Source: Humulus lupulus (lineage: Eukaryota; Streptophyta; Magnoliopsida; Rosales; Cannabaceae). From it: a stretch of DNA of 64,000 nucleotides. The notes beneath the pieces were generated by a model. That model had not been told where the DNA came from and did no database searches. It saw only the letters and a list, made by a program, of their open reading frames with translations. The DNA is taken from the NCBI RefSeq assembly GCF_963169125.1, contig NC_084795.1, positions 194,840,214 through 194,904,213 on the forward strand, read 5' to 3'. The position numbers and the translations under genes were made by a program. This document shows positions 46,841 through 58,041 of the stretch, piece by piece (position 1 is the stretch's first letter; every line of letters begins with the position of its first letter).

Positions 46841-49710
46841 TTAAAATTTTGTTTTTAAAATGATCAAATTAATTAAACCATGTGAATTAATTAAGGTGCG
46901 GACTGGTAATTAAATGTTGAAACAGAGTACAGATTTTTCGGGACAGAATCTGAACTTGTCACGATAGAAACTGAACACAATAAAAGACAGTGCAAAAACA
47001 ATGAAGAACACGACGAATTTTTACAAGGTTCAGAAACCCTTTCGGATAACCTACTTGTAACACCCCAATTTGCTAATAAGGTTTAGGACCTTGATTAGCG
47101 TGCATGTAGGGAAATAAGTGAATTAACATGTTAATATATGAATTTAGATGAATACATGATTAGAATGCATGTTTAGGTGGAATAAATATGCATGTGGGCC
47201 CCGTTTGTATGTTAGGGGTAAAATGGCAATTTTAGCCCGCTGAGGGCATAAATGTGCTAATTGTATTATATGGTTAATACCACGTGTGAGTGGTGATATT
47301 ATTGTGATGCACGTGCCGAGACGGTCCTAGGGAGCTAATTAGTTTAAAAGTCATAACGGGATTAAATACCCGGCTCGGGAGGAGCCTAGGGGTATTTTGG
47401 GAATTTTATACTTTGAGTTTGTGAGTTAATGGTTAATGGTAATTGAGTAACTTGAGTGAGCATTGGTGACCATTAAGAGTAACAGATTTTAGATGAGGAA
47501 ATGGTAGATTTGTAGGAAACGTGAAATGGCAAAAATGCCCTTGAGGTTTAGTTAGGAAAGGATTTTGGTGGAGGGGTAAAATAGTCTTTTGGCAGAGGTT
47601 TAGATAGCTTCAGCTGGGGGAAAAGGTGATTCACATTCAAACACTTAGTCATATTATTGCTCTTGCTGAAAATTGGAAGAAGAAACTAGAAGGAAAAGGA
47701 AAACCAACGACAAGAAGAAGAAAAGAGGGGAGCTGAAATTGGGAACTTAGGAGGAGAATCAAGAGGCTTGAGGCAACTAAAATCAAGTATAGGCTAAGAC
47801 TTGTTCAGAGCTTGGTAATCAAGAGGATTTGGTTTGAAGCTAGGTTTGGAGAGGGCTCAAAGTCGAATTCTTGATTGAGGTTCTCGGAGAGGCTCGGGAT
47901 AGAGGACCGTGCTCGTTACTTTGGTGCATTATGAAGCTCGGGATACAGGTAAGAAAACTATAGTACCCGTAGAGCAGTGCATGGGCCCATAGTATTGTTG
48001 CAGGGCACGACCCTAGATTTTATTACATGTTAGGGTGTAGCCTTGATTGAGTTGTTCTATGTTTGAATGTTGTTTGAGTTAAGCTATAAGTGGCTATAGT
48101 TGAATGAACAGCAAAGGAGCCGAGAACGGCAAGGAGCTGGGAATGGAAAATGGCCGAGAACGGCAGTGGGGGCAAGAGTAACATTTGGCACGCGGAGTGC
48201 ATACCACCAGGGTGAGACCCCAATGGATACATGGGATATCCTTACGGTGAGACCGAGATTCCAGGCTTTGGTAATGCTTTGGGACGGCATGGCCGTGTAT
48301 GTTTAGTCTGATGGATTATCTGTTTATCTATGGATTATCTGATATAATGGTTATATAATATGCATATGTTATGTGCTGTGTGAGTTTTCTTGCTAGGCTT
48401 CGGCTCACGGGTGCTCTGTGTTGGAAGTAAGGGCAAGGAAATGGTCAACCAGCCATGAGTACGGAGAGCATGAAGCGGCGCGTACATGTTTGACCTGCCC
48501 GACTGCTTTGGTTGGGGCATTTTGAGAAATGGCTGTATTAAACTGTGATTTTAATAGATAGTTATCTATAAACCTATTTTGAGTTGTAAAAATTTTATAA
48601 ACCTTATTTTGGGATCCCAAATGTTAGACACTTGAAATTTTCAATGAAATGGAGTATTTTCAAAGATTACAGCCTTAACCTTTGCTTAGTCACACTTTTG
48701 TTATAGAAACCTCGTTTAGCGAGTTAATTGCACATTTTAAACTCACTTAGTAACGACTCTAAGGTAGTAGGGCGTTACACTACTCCTTGGGGCCATGCCT
48801 AGAGAATAAAACCAATTAATAAAGAATCACAAGTACAAAATATTGACTTAAACAAAACCAAGACTCCCTCTTGAGATTTTCCGCAACTTTGTTGTACTTC
48901 TCTTCACTAATCTAATTCTTATTGAAACACTCAACCATTTGAACTCCCTTCAATGGCCAACGAGTGCTTGCATCCTCCTGACACAAGGCTTGTAAAAACC
49001 CTCTCCCGAAGACTATAAAAATTGTGTTCAAATTACAACATGTATTCACTCATGAAAGTGGTATAAACTTACCACAAAAACTAAACACTCATTTTACTAC
49101 AAGATCACGTGAATACTATGATCTTGAATACAAAAAAGGAACTCTCACAAATATTACAGTTCACTCACAAACTATGCACCAATGAGTTCACATTTTCTCA
49201 ATGCCTTACAAGCCTATTTATAGAGTTTGTTTTGTGCTCAGAAAGCCTGAGAAAGATTCTCCTAATAAAATCAAGAATATTTGAAGATATTCTTAATTGA
49301 TGATGAATTTCCATTTTTAGATGATTCGGATCCGACAGATACGAATTTAGTGGGGATAACTAATACCTGTGTCAGATCAAATATCTCAAGATACAAATAA
49401 CAATTAATTACTTAAAATATTTAGTTTCCTAAATTTTATTATCTTAAGTTGTACGAAAAATAAAAAACAAATATTCCAGAAATGATTTTGAGTAAGTACA
49501 GAATATTTGCTTTATATAACTAAGATACAACTATCCTTTATAATCATATTGTGATAAAATCAAGCGAAATAAGGAATAATATGAAACTTAATATTCTGAA
49601 AATCACAATAATGTGAAAGTAATATTCCAAAATTCACAATAATGGGAAAGCAAAATTATCTTTTAAATAAAAAGATATTTCTTTAAAATTTGCTAATTTT
49701 AGGATTTACA
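46841..49710 (-). repeat. Copia-minus 5' LTR (interrupted)
   Basis: Pairs with 39626-40768. It is split by the solo LTR 47056-48779; without that insert it is about 1.14 kb. The terminal TG (plus view) is not conserved at the PBS side, so the edge is uncertain by 1-3 bases. Confidence 0.83.
47056..48779. mobile_element. Solo LTR, same family, inserted in the copia 5' LTR
   Basis: Begins TGTAACACCC and ends AGGGCGTTACA, with a perfect duplication CTACT at 47051-47055 and 48780-48784. At 1,724 bp it is the shortest of the five copies. The family block is at about 48387-48455. It has the same orientation as 28974-31131. Confidence 0.92.
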
Positions 49711-50203
49711 GGTACAACAACAGGTATTTTAGTATTTTCAGTATATGAAAAAGTTGTAACTCTAATTTTTTACATGAAGTAGTAACTCTATCAAATATAA
49801 ACATTTTCTAAATTGTTACTAAATTTATAACACATAAATTTTTTAACTATATGTAATCACTTCAGTAACTACAAATCAACAAATCATTTTAAATAAAATC
49901 TGTAACTAACTAATCAAGTATATCTTAGTAACATCATTGATAAATCATAAATTTTAAATTGCAACACTAATAACTAAACGTAGAAGTAGCTTTGAATTAC
50001 AGAGGAATCGACTAGTTTAGAGAACTATAATGACAAAATTATATGAGTTTCATATAATTTATTATAAAATATACAAAAAAAAAACTAAAAGAAAAATGTA
50101 ATTAATTAAGGATTTGAGCGAACATTTTTTAATTTTGTAACTTTGATGGATTTGCAAAAAAAAATTGTGACTTAATGGAGATTGAGTTTGTAAATTCCAT
50201 TTT
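49711..50203. other. Gene-less AT-rich DNA
   Basis: No gene. It shares a GTTACTAAnTTnATA-rich character with 38560-38760 on the other side of the copia element, consistent with both being the original target sequence. Confidence 0.4.
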
Positions 50204-51271
50204 TGTCAAATTATATTTGACAAAATATTTTTTGATTTATTTCTTGTAATCTCAGCATTCAATTGAATATTATTTCATTTTTATCCTGTTCACATTTATG
50301 TTTTGATTATATAAAAACCTGATTATATCAATCTATTTTATTTATAGAATGTTTGACAATATACTTAGTTTTTAACATATGAATCAAATAATAAATGTTG
50401 ATTTATTTTATCACTGACTAATTTTATTTGACAACCTGATTTTTATGACCAGATTTCAATAGATAGGATCAGATTGATCCTCATTAAAAGTGAAGATAGG
50501 ATCTTGTAGTGACAACTCAAATACAGACTAATCTATAGCTACAGATAGTCTGTCTGTTTCCTCAGATCACAGATGATTCTATGTAATTGATTGGTTATTT
50601 AAGAAAACATAATCTAGTGAGATGTGTGCGTATAGACCTAGTAAAGGCTGTCTTATGTGAGTATATTTGTGTATAAATACTTACCATAGCAGCGTTGTCT
50701 AGGTTAACTCTTTTGTCTATTCTTAAACTTATTTTACTTCTTTAGATAAATAGTGTTTCTTGGGTAGAGGTTAGTGGCTCAGCTATACCTCTTTTATTTT
50801 GTGTCTTTGTGTATTGAAACAATTCAACAAAGAGAAGAGCAAAGAGTAAACCATTGGGAGAAGGTTCATCCTAGTCTTGCCTTAGAAGGAAGCAAGCACT
50901 ATTCAAGCAAATTGAATGGAGTTCGAGTACTTGAAATTTTAGCAAGGTTCATTCATCAAGTGAAAAATACATCAAGCTCGTGGCATAACATTAGAGGGAG
51001 TCTAATCTTTGCTTAAGTCAAATAATTTGTATTTTTGATAAACTTTATTAATGAAACTTATCTCTTGGCGTGGCCCCGTGGACTAGTAATATCCGTATGG
51101 ATATTGACACCACGTAAAAAAACTTTATTTTTTTTCTTTTCTGTTTTATCCTTCTATAGTTATAGAATCTTTATCTATAGCGACAAAATACATGTTCAAA
51201 CCTTTTATTCTGCGTTTAATTAATTAATTTAATTAAATATAAAGTTGGCAATCATAAAATACTGAATTTCA
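50204..51271 (+). repeat. Copia-plus 5' LTR
   Basis: The right edge is fixed by the primer site (ends ATTTCA at 51271). The left edge is put at the TGTCAAATT at 50204, which is less certain because the partner LTR is outside the window. A TATA box (GTATAAATAC) at 50671-50680 suggests transcription starts near 50705. Confidence 0.65.
50671..50680 (+). promoter_or_regulatory. TATA box of the copia-plus LTR
   Basis: GTATAAATAC in the middle of the LTR, about 600 bases before the PBS, is the likely core promoter of the element. Confidence 0.5.
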
Positions 51272-51273
51272 AT

Positions 51274-51286
51274 TGGTATCAGAGCG
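51274..51286 (+). promoter_or_regulatory. Copia-plus primer-binding site (tRNA-iMet)
   Basis: TGGTATCAGAGCG two bases after the 5' LTR is the standard initiator tRNA-Met site of plant copia elements. Confidence 0.92.
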
Positions 51287-51347
51287 TTTCACTAAACTCT
51301 TAATAAGGTCCTGTGGTTATTTTTGTATTTAATTAGTTTTGTGTAAG

Positions 51348-51526
51348 ATGTCTTTCTTTGCAGTAGGAAGTTCATAACTAGACCTCCTCTATTGAATGAT
51401 ACTAACTATCCTTATTGGAAAGTCAAAATGAAGGTGTTTAACAATTCACAAGATGAAAGGGCTTGGAGATCTATACTATCTAAATGGACTCCACCAACTG
51501 ATAAAGATAAAGAAGGTAATACTAAG
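51348..51526 (+). pseudogene. Copia-plus gag, N-terminal piece
   Basis: Starts MSFFAVGS, hits a stop or shift within ten codons, then reads RPPLLNDTNYPYWKVKMKVF and ERAWRSILSKWTPP, like copia-minus gag. It ends exactly at the CTAAG duplication of Tat2, and the frame continues without loss at 61180 (GNTK then VKSGLEWS). Confidence 0.85.
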
Positions 51527-52916
51527 TGTTTACGGTAAGAACTCATCAACTAAGTTAGATCAATAACTTTGTGAATTGTAAATGAAGTGAACATAAATCG
51601 ACTGAACTTCAAGCCAACTTTCTTATGATTTCAAGAACACAAAATGTAAATGCTAGAATTTTAGAACAAAAAATTGAGAGAACGTAGAATGTATGTTTTC
51701 ATTAGCAATGTCTGGTTACCAAACTCTCAAAATTCGACCCCCTTCTTAGGTGAAGGAAGGTCATATTTATAGCAGAGCATTATTGGCTCACCGTAGATGG
51801 TTGTCCCTGGGGACACAACCCTACATATGCAGTCTACAGATGGTAGTGGTGGTCGGCTCCAGTACAAGCCAAGGGTGGACAAGGTTCACAACTTGTCTGC
51901 GCATTCCTCACATGTACGTGCTCTTCTAGTCATGCATGGGTTTTCATCCTCACAATACATCCTATTCTTTTAACCTTTAAATGGTGAAGTCTTTTTGGGT
52001 CAACATGGAAGTTATGACCCCAAGGTGAATGGAATGCAAGAGCCTCACGAGATGCTGGTCGAGGCAGGAATTTGTGCATGAAACGGAGGCCATGGCACGA
52101 GATGGTGCTTCGCAAGGCCCTTGACGCGAGATGCAAGAGCATGTAGGCGAGGTCCGTGGCACGAGGCGGAGGTCGTGATGTGAGATGGTGTCCACGAGGC
52201 CTTTGGCACGAAATGTTAGGGCATGTGGGCGAGGCCCTTGTCGTGAGGCGAAGGCCATGGTGCGAAACGGTGTCCGCGAGGCCCTTGGCGCAAGGTAGAG
52301 GCCATGGCACGAGATGGTGTCTGCGAGGCCCTTGGCGCGAGATGTAAGGGCATGTGGGCGAGGCCTTGGCGCAAGGCAGAGGCCATGGCACGAGATGTTG
52401 TATGTAAGGCCCTTTGTGGGAGATGCAAGGGTGTGTGGGCAAGGCCCTTGGTGCGAGGCGGATGCCATGGCGCGAGATGGTGTCCACGAGGCCCTTGGTG
52501 TGAGTTGCAAGGGCATGTAGGCGAGGCCCTTGGTGCAAGGCGATGGCCATGGCATGAGATGGTGTACGAGAAGCCCTTAGCGCGAGATACAAAGGCGTGT
52601 GGGCGAGGCCCTTGGCACGAGGCAGAGGCCATGGCATGAGATGATGTCCGCAAGGCCCTTGGCACGAGATGTAAGGGGCATGGCATGAGATGCAAGGTAC
52701 ATGGCGTGAGATAATTTCTGTGAGGCCCTTGGTGCGAGATGCAAGGGCATGTGGGTGAGGCCCTTGGCACGAGGTAGAGGCCATGGCACAAGATGGCATC
52801 CGTGAGGCCCTTGGCGCGACATGCAAGGGCATGTGGGAAGGCAATTTCCATCCCAAGCCTATATTTTGAGGGTCACGAGGTGGGGGCCTCATTCAAGCAT
52901 AATTTTGGTATTCACA
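51527..52916 (-). repeat. Tat2 3' LTR
   Basis: 1,390 bp, with a polypurine tract on its right. More than half is an ~82-bp minisatellite (52083-52850). It lacks about 190 bases that the other LTR has at about 59937-60150. Confidence 0.88.
52083..52850. repeat. ~82-bp minisatellite in Tat2 3' LTR
   Basis: Units combine a GCCCTTGGCGCGAGATGCAA part and a GCACGAGGCGGAGGCCATGG part followed by GAGATGGTGTCCGCGAG. About nine imperfect copies. Long open frames occur on both strands only because the unit is GC-rich and stop-poor. Confidence 0.88.
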
Positions 52917-52930
52917 CGTGCCCCTCAGTA
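52917..52930 (-). promoter_or_regulatory. Tat2 polypurine tract
   Basis: The minus strand reads ACTGAGGGGCACG directly before the 3' LTR (TGTGAATACC). Confidence 0.6.
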
Positions 52931-53165
52931 TATGGGAGGGCCTTCATGCGCTCTTGTAGACTTTTTGGTATGGTGCTTTCAAGCCCCTTATGGTGTTAGT
53001 GTGTTTCTTTGCCTTGGTGGTGTGAAGTAACACACTTTGGGATGGTGATCCTCATGATTCCTTGAGGATAAATGTGAACTTATCACTTGGCTTCGCGGAT
53101 CCCAATGCAGGTGTTTGGCTTCATTCTTGACCATAGATCAATGGCTAGGATGAGTTTGAGCTTCC

Positions 53166-53173
53166 TATAAATA
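53166..53173 (+). promoter_or_regulatory. TATA box for the Tat2 antisense ORF
   Basis: TATAAATA within CTTCCTATAAATAGGTCTTC, about 500 bases before the ATG at 53666 on the plus strand. The layout matches the TATA box found before the Tat1 antisense ORF. Confidence 0.5.
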
Positions 53174-53665
53174 GGTCTTCTTCTCAAGGACAATTACTAC
53201 ACTTACTTGTCCTAGCTTGGTGGTGCTTTTGTCTTCAAAGCTTCCAAGGGGTGAGTGGTTCTATCCCTCACAAAGGGACTTTATCGTTTTTTTAATATAT
53301 AAATATCTTTAAATGTACTTGGAGACTAAAATATCTATATCCTTTCTTTTTGTAGGCGTGTACTTTTGACCCTCGGTACTTTTGCAGCTGCGACGGTGTG
53401 TAACTTCACCCACTCAAGGTTTTCCTTCACCCTTTCATGAGTTTAACGGGTCTACATTAGTGTTATTTAGGAAGAGTTGCCTCGGCTTGAGCTCCTCGTG
53501 AGCTGACTTATGTGTATGCACCCATTAGCATATATACCCTCCATTCCACCCCATACTTGGTCACTTTGAGCACTTGTGTCTAGAGGTTTTAAACTTACTC
53601 CTTTGTGTCTTGTAGTACACTTTCCACATACACTTGCACTCGTATTACCAAAGAGACCCGACTTT

Positions 53666-55960
53666 ATGGCATTTGAGGGGTCGTCTAGTGTTCCTTCAGG
53701 GGTTGAGTTTGTAGACTTATCCTCAGACTCGGGGTCTCCCGAAAACAACCCTTTCCAAAGATACGACACCTTAAGGAAGGCCTGTCTACATCACTTAGAA
53801 TGCATGGATAAGCTTAGGCAAAGTATTTGGGTTGTCGAAAGCGAGATGGGCGCGATTATGAGGGGTGATGGAGCCCTATTTTCCTTTTATTTTGACGCCT
53901 ACATTGTCAGCCTTAGAGTGAGCCTTCTTGACCTACAAAAGGAGCTGGAGTTCATGGAGGGCAACCTCCTTCCTGAACCCTCACCTCTGCATTCTGCTAG
54001 TAGCCCTAAGGTCGGTCCTAGTTCTCCTCAGCCGTTGTCTTCAGTCCACCCTTGTTTTATGCTCCCACACCCGATGTCTCGATGCAAAACTCCCACAAAA
54101 AGGAGAAAATGGAGGGTAAAGTGCTCAGTTTTGACCTCACCATTTTCCTTTGATTTTGCAGACGTGTCCAAGAGAATGAGGCAACAGGTTGCTCCTGCGA
54201 AGCCAAACTCTGATCCTTTACTAGTGTCCATCATTATTTCCAACGTGTTGAAAAATAGACAGTTAGAGTTGTCCAAGAAATACCATATTAGTAAGGAGTA
54301 CAAACTGTATGTACCATCCAATAAAGGTCGGGATGATAATCACCCCAGGGCTACGTCTCTTTGAGCGAACATATTTTGAAGGCGGGCGGGACCATTCCCC
54401 TACACCTGTTCTTCGTCACGATCCCAAACCAATTTGACCTCACTCCACTCTAGGTGGCACACAACAGCTAGTTGACCTTGAGCTGCCCGTATATGGCGTT
54501 CATGATGCTTAACGGTCGCACTCCCACGACCCAGGAGGTGCCTTTCATGTAAAATCTCATGCCCACTCCTAAATCAAAGGGCTTTTACTTTTTACAGAAA
54601 GCCAACTCTCAGATCTCTTTGATCAATGGTTCCATTTCTAACCTGGGTTTGTGAAAGCATTACTTTTTCTTTGTGAAAGGTCCTCTTTCTGTCCGCAAAC
54701 ATTTCCACTCCTCTCCAAGTAAGTACTCCATGCCTTTATTTTTACATTGAGCTTGATATTGTCGACCTTATACTCATATTGATAACTAAGTTGATTCTTC
54801 AGAGAGTTTCAGTATCCTCAACGTTCTTGAGTCGGAGGCGGCGCCGGTAGATGTCTTCCTTGTTGCAACCCTTCAATGAAAATGGTTGCCCATCTTTTTA
54901 CTATGGCCAACCTCAACTATTATGGTCTATCCAAGGTTTCAGAGCCTAACCTGCTATGGCACATTTATGAGCAAAAGAAGAAGGAAACTCCGGTAAAACC
55001 TCACTCGGATGAGGGTGATGTTGACTGGGTGCCTGAGGAGACTTCACCTGAATCAAAGCGTCTAGCCCGGCAATCTTCGACCTCAAGGGAACGCCCTTCT
55101 TCTGCTCCTATAGACCACGACATGGCTTCTCATTCTCATGGTCCACAGTTCGTGTAAGGGCGCTTTGTTCTGCCATCCTACAATGAGTTTGACAGTCTCC
55201 CTCACACCCTCACTAGTCATGGCTATTCCAGGCACCCTTCGTCTAATGCTCTTGAGCCTCCTCCTCGCTTGGTGAGTGGGTCATCTTTCCCTGCTCACTT
55301 GAATGCTCGTGATTTGGAGAGGATGTCCTGGGTGAGTCGCACATCACCCTTTTACGTGCGTAGGTATCCCGAGTTGCCGAGGATATCCTGAAACCGAGTG
55401 GAGAGGTCTCGAGAATTTTAACATGGTGGAGCTTGGGGAGACCCTTATGCACTCCACTACTTTGGTGAGTTCATGCGTCTTACGTTGATCTTTTTTTGTG
55501 TTTTTGGTTCCCTATTTGCTCACTTTTTGTTTCCTTGCAGACTACTCTGGTGGCTCAACGCTTGATAGACTCGGCAAAGGACTTATCTTCGTCAAACACT
55601 GAAAGGGATCGTCTTGCGGCCACAGTTCAAGAGCTAGAGGGACAGCTTGTTGATGCCAATATCAAGCTGGAGACAGCCCTGGCGAAGGCCTTTTCATCAT
55701 CCAAAAAGAAGAAGAGAGCAGAAGCCCGAGCTGAGCTGTTGCGAGAGAGGATCACACTCTTGGAGGCTGATCTAGCAGAGATTGAATACAAGTCTGTGGA
55801 GTGCACCCTATATGGAGTGTGGAGGCAGAATCCTGGTTTCGACTTCTCCTCCTTCATTGACCATGTCGTTGCCAAGGCAGCTGAGTGGAATGCTCACGGT
55901 GGGAGGCCTTCAGATTTCATTTCTACAGATTTTATTTTCCATTTTGATTTGGTTGTATAA
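53666..55960 (+). pseudogene. Tat2 antisense ORF
   Basis: Starts MAFEGSSSVPSGVEFVDLSS at 53666 and is open to 54364. A shifted frame then continues with GYVSLSEHILKAGG and IPLHLFFVTIPNQFDLTPL, as in the putative gypsy-type transposon family, and meets stops. Pieces at 54876-55157 (NLNYYGLSKVSEPNLLWH, then a Glu- and Ser-rich linker) and 55496-55960 follow. The last, after a CTTGCAG acceptor, is a coiled coil (ERDRLAATVQELEGQLVDAN). The order, domain then linker then coiled coil, is the same as in Tat1. Confidence 0.65.
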
Positions 55961-57121
55961 TTATTTGAACCTTATTATGTCGGAGAGGTTTCTCTAGGTT
56001 CTTTGTTTTTTCCTTTAGGAACTTTTTTAAGTCCCGTTGTGGTTGGTGTTAACTTTATCCTACAACATTATCACGACTTCTTTTATATATATATATGTGA
56101 TATTTTGTTGTCGTTTATTTATGCTTGAGATCCTTTTGAGCCCGCTCCTATATGCAGGAGCAAAAGGGGTTCGATAGGTCTCTCTCTTTTCTAATAATTC
56201 GTTGATGTTTTATTTGGACCAGTAGTAATAGTCTCTTTTGTATACCTTGATTGTATTTGTAAGGATATGTTGACCCTTTGGGTTCTAGCTATCCTTTTAT
56301 ATATTTTTGCGCGCGCTTGTTATTTTTTGCAAGAAGCGTCCTTCTTGTCATTATGTATAGTACTATTTTTACAAGGGTCTCTTTTAGGACCCTTTTTGGC
56401 TAGACGGCTTGGTGGCCACTCTAGGCTTATTGGTGGATGCTCTCCCTGAGGCCTTTCCCCTCATGGAGGTATTAGCCTTTATTAGGAGGTTCTTGAGGTA
56501 GGACCTTTTGACTCTCTTGATGTTCATAAGGGTAGCTAATCCTCATGAACTCAAGAGATGCCTTGCAAGGTTTTTTTTAAGGATCTCTTTTAGGACCCTT
56601 TTTGGTTATATAATCTGCCCCCCAAGTGGTTGGCGAGATTTATCTCATCGGGCACTTTGACCATTTTGCTCATGCACTTTGATAATTCCAATTGGTGATA
56701 GGTACACAAGAGTTAGATATGTGCTCACATAAATGAGGGGTGTGACGTGCCAATAAGAAGCATATTCATTAAAAATGAGTAGAGTACATAGGTATTTATG
56801 GAAACAATGTTCCTACTTCATACTCAGGCATCTAGGTTACCCCTCTAATTCATAGCTGCTTCTAAGGAGATGACTCACAACTATGTTGGGAGGCTAACTA
56901 TTGTAACCCTTTTAATTTATCGTACTAAAAGTGGAGCTTTACCCGATGTTCCCTCTTAGCTGTGTATATACTACCATCGATTGTGATCTCCTCAGTAACT
57001 CAGGGGTCTAACTCATGCCTGCTTGTGCTCCCATGCACTACCATCGCCATAGGTACTCGCGGTTTCATGACTATGCAGAGGGACATGTTATAACATTCCC
57101 TTGCTTTTTTCTGTTCCCCTT
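55961..57121. other. Tat2 gene-less spacer with a 22-bp direct repeat
   Basis: No coding signal except the decayed end of protease (to about 57000). The 22 bases at 56378-56399 recur exactly at 56584-56605, 206 bases later. This spacer occupies the place where RT, RNase H and integrase lie in Tat1. Confidence 0.6.
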
Positions 57122-57601
57122 TCACGGTCGCTTCCCCCACAGAGTTGAGAATTTTATGGTGAAGTGGTATATTAAGGTTATCGCCTTCAATTCTCTCAAG
57201 GAGGGTCTCTGTAATACCGCATTGAAGGCCGAGGAATAACTTACTACGACAAATTTTATCATTATAGTGGTGTATCTGGGTGGCTCTCCCATGGTGAGTG
57301 CTAACTCGATTGTCCCTAGGAGCTGTATCAAGTCTCCTGTAAACCCATACATGGAGGTATTGCAAGGCTTTAGGTTCTTGATGCCCAGTCTCATCTTCTC
57401 TAAGGTTGGGCCATATAGTATGTCTATGGAGCTCCCATTGTCTACCAGAACCTGATGCACCCTCATGTTAGCCAGTTGTACACTTAATACCAATGGGTCA
57501 TTGTGTGGGAAATGTACACCCCGTACGTCTTCTTCGGTGAAGGTTATTGAATTTTTTTCCCCTTTAACATTTTTCAGTGGTCTTTGTTCTGAGCTTAACA
57601 T
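57000..57601 (-). pseudogene. Tat2 retropepsin
   Basis: Encodes DPLVLSVQLANMRVHQVLVD followed by NGSSIDILYGPTLEKM (active site DNGSS) and AFNAVLQRPSLRELKA, equivalent to the VLLGRPAL patch of Tat1. The expected Gly is replaced by Gln in VLQRP. Upstream sequence matches the end of gag. The frame ends at 57122, with further related sequence in another frame. Confidence 0.8.
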
Positions 57602-58041
57602 GCATGGGGGTGGACTTCATCTGGCTTCCCTGGAGTATCTATCTCGCCCCTTTCTCGATTCTCCTCTGAATCCTAGTCCTCCGAAGATTGTCCTCACCTC
57701 TCGTGGCACCTCTGGGGCTACATCTAGTGCTCGTGGTGAGGGTGATCTGTCATCTAGTCTTTGATTTTCTCTTCGGATGTATTTACCTAAGTGCCCTTGC
57801 GTATGAGTTCTTCAATTTCCACCTTTAAATGAGTGCATTCTGCCGTGGTGTGGCGAATGTCTTTATGATACTGACAGTACTTTTCAGGATCTCTCTTTGA
57901 CTGATCTCTCTTCATTGGTGGGGGTCTCCTGAAGGGGACTTGATTCTCGTTTGCTACGAAGATATGTTCCCTAGTATGTGTTAGGTCAGTGTAGAAGGTG
58001 TGGAATGTTTGCCTAGGTTTACCTTCGTGTTTGTGCTTCCT

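Larger units (their letters stand above)
39626..49710 (-). mobile_element. Copia-minus: Ty1/copia (SIRE/Maximus-like) element, internally deleted
   Basis: Both LTRs (39626-40768 and about 46841-49710) align along their lengths once the solo LTR inside the second is removed, giving about 1.14 kb each. A tRNA-iMet primer site and a polypurine tract are in the right places. The internal order on the minus strand is gag, pre-integrase, RNase H, extra ORF; integrase core and RT are missing. The 5-bp duplications are not clear: GGTAC follows the right LTR, while the left edge is masked by the adjoining LTR remnant (GGTAT precedes that remnant). Confidence 0.82.

Noticed and set aside
51930..52892. 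320-codon minus-strand open frame rich in Pro, His, Arg, Ala
   Set aside because: It lies wholly in the Tat2 LTR minisatellite. The open frame follows from a stop-free GC-rich unit repeated with small indels, and equally long frames exist on other frames and strands.
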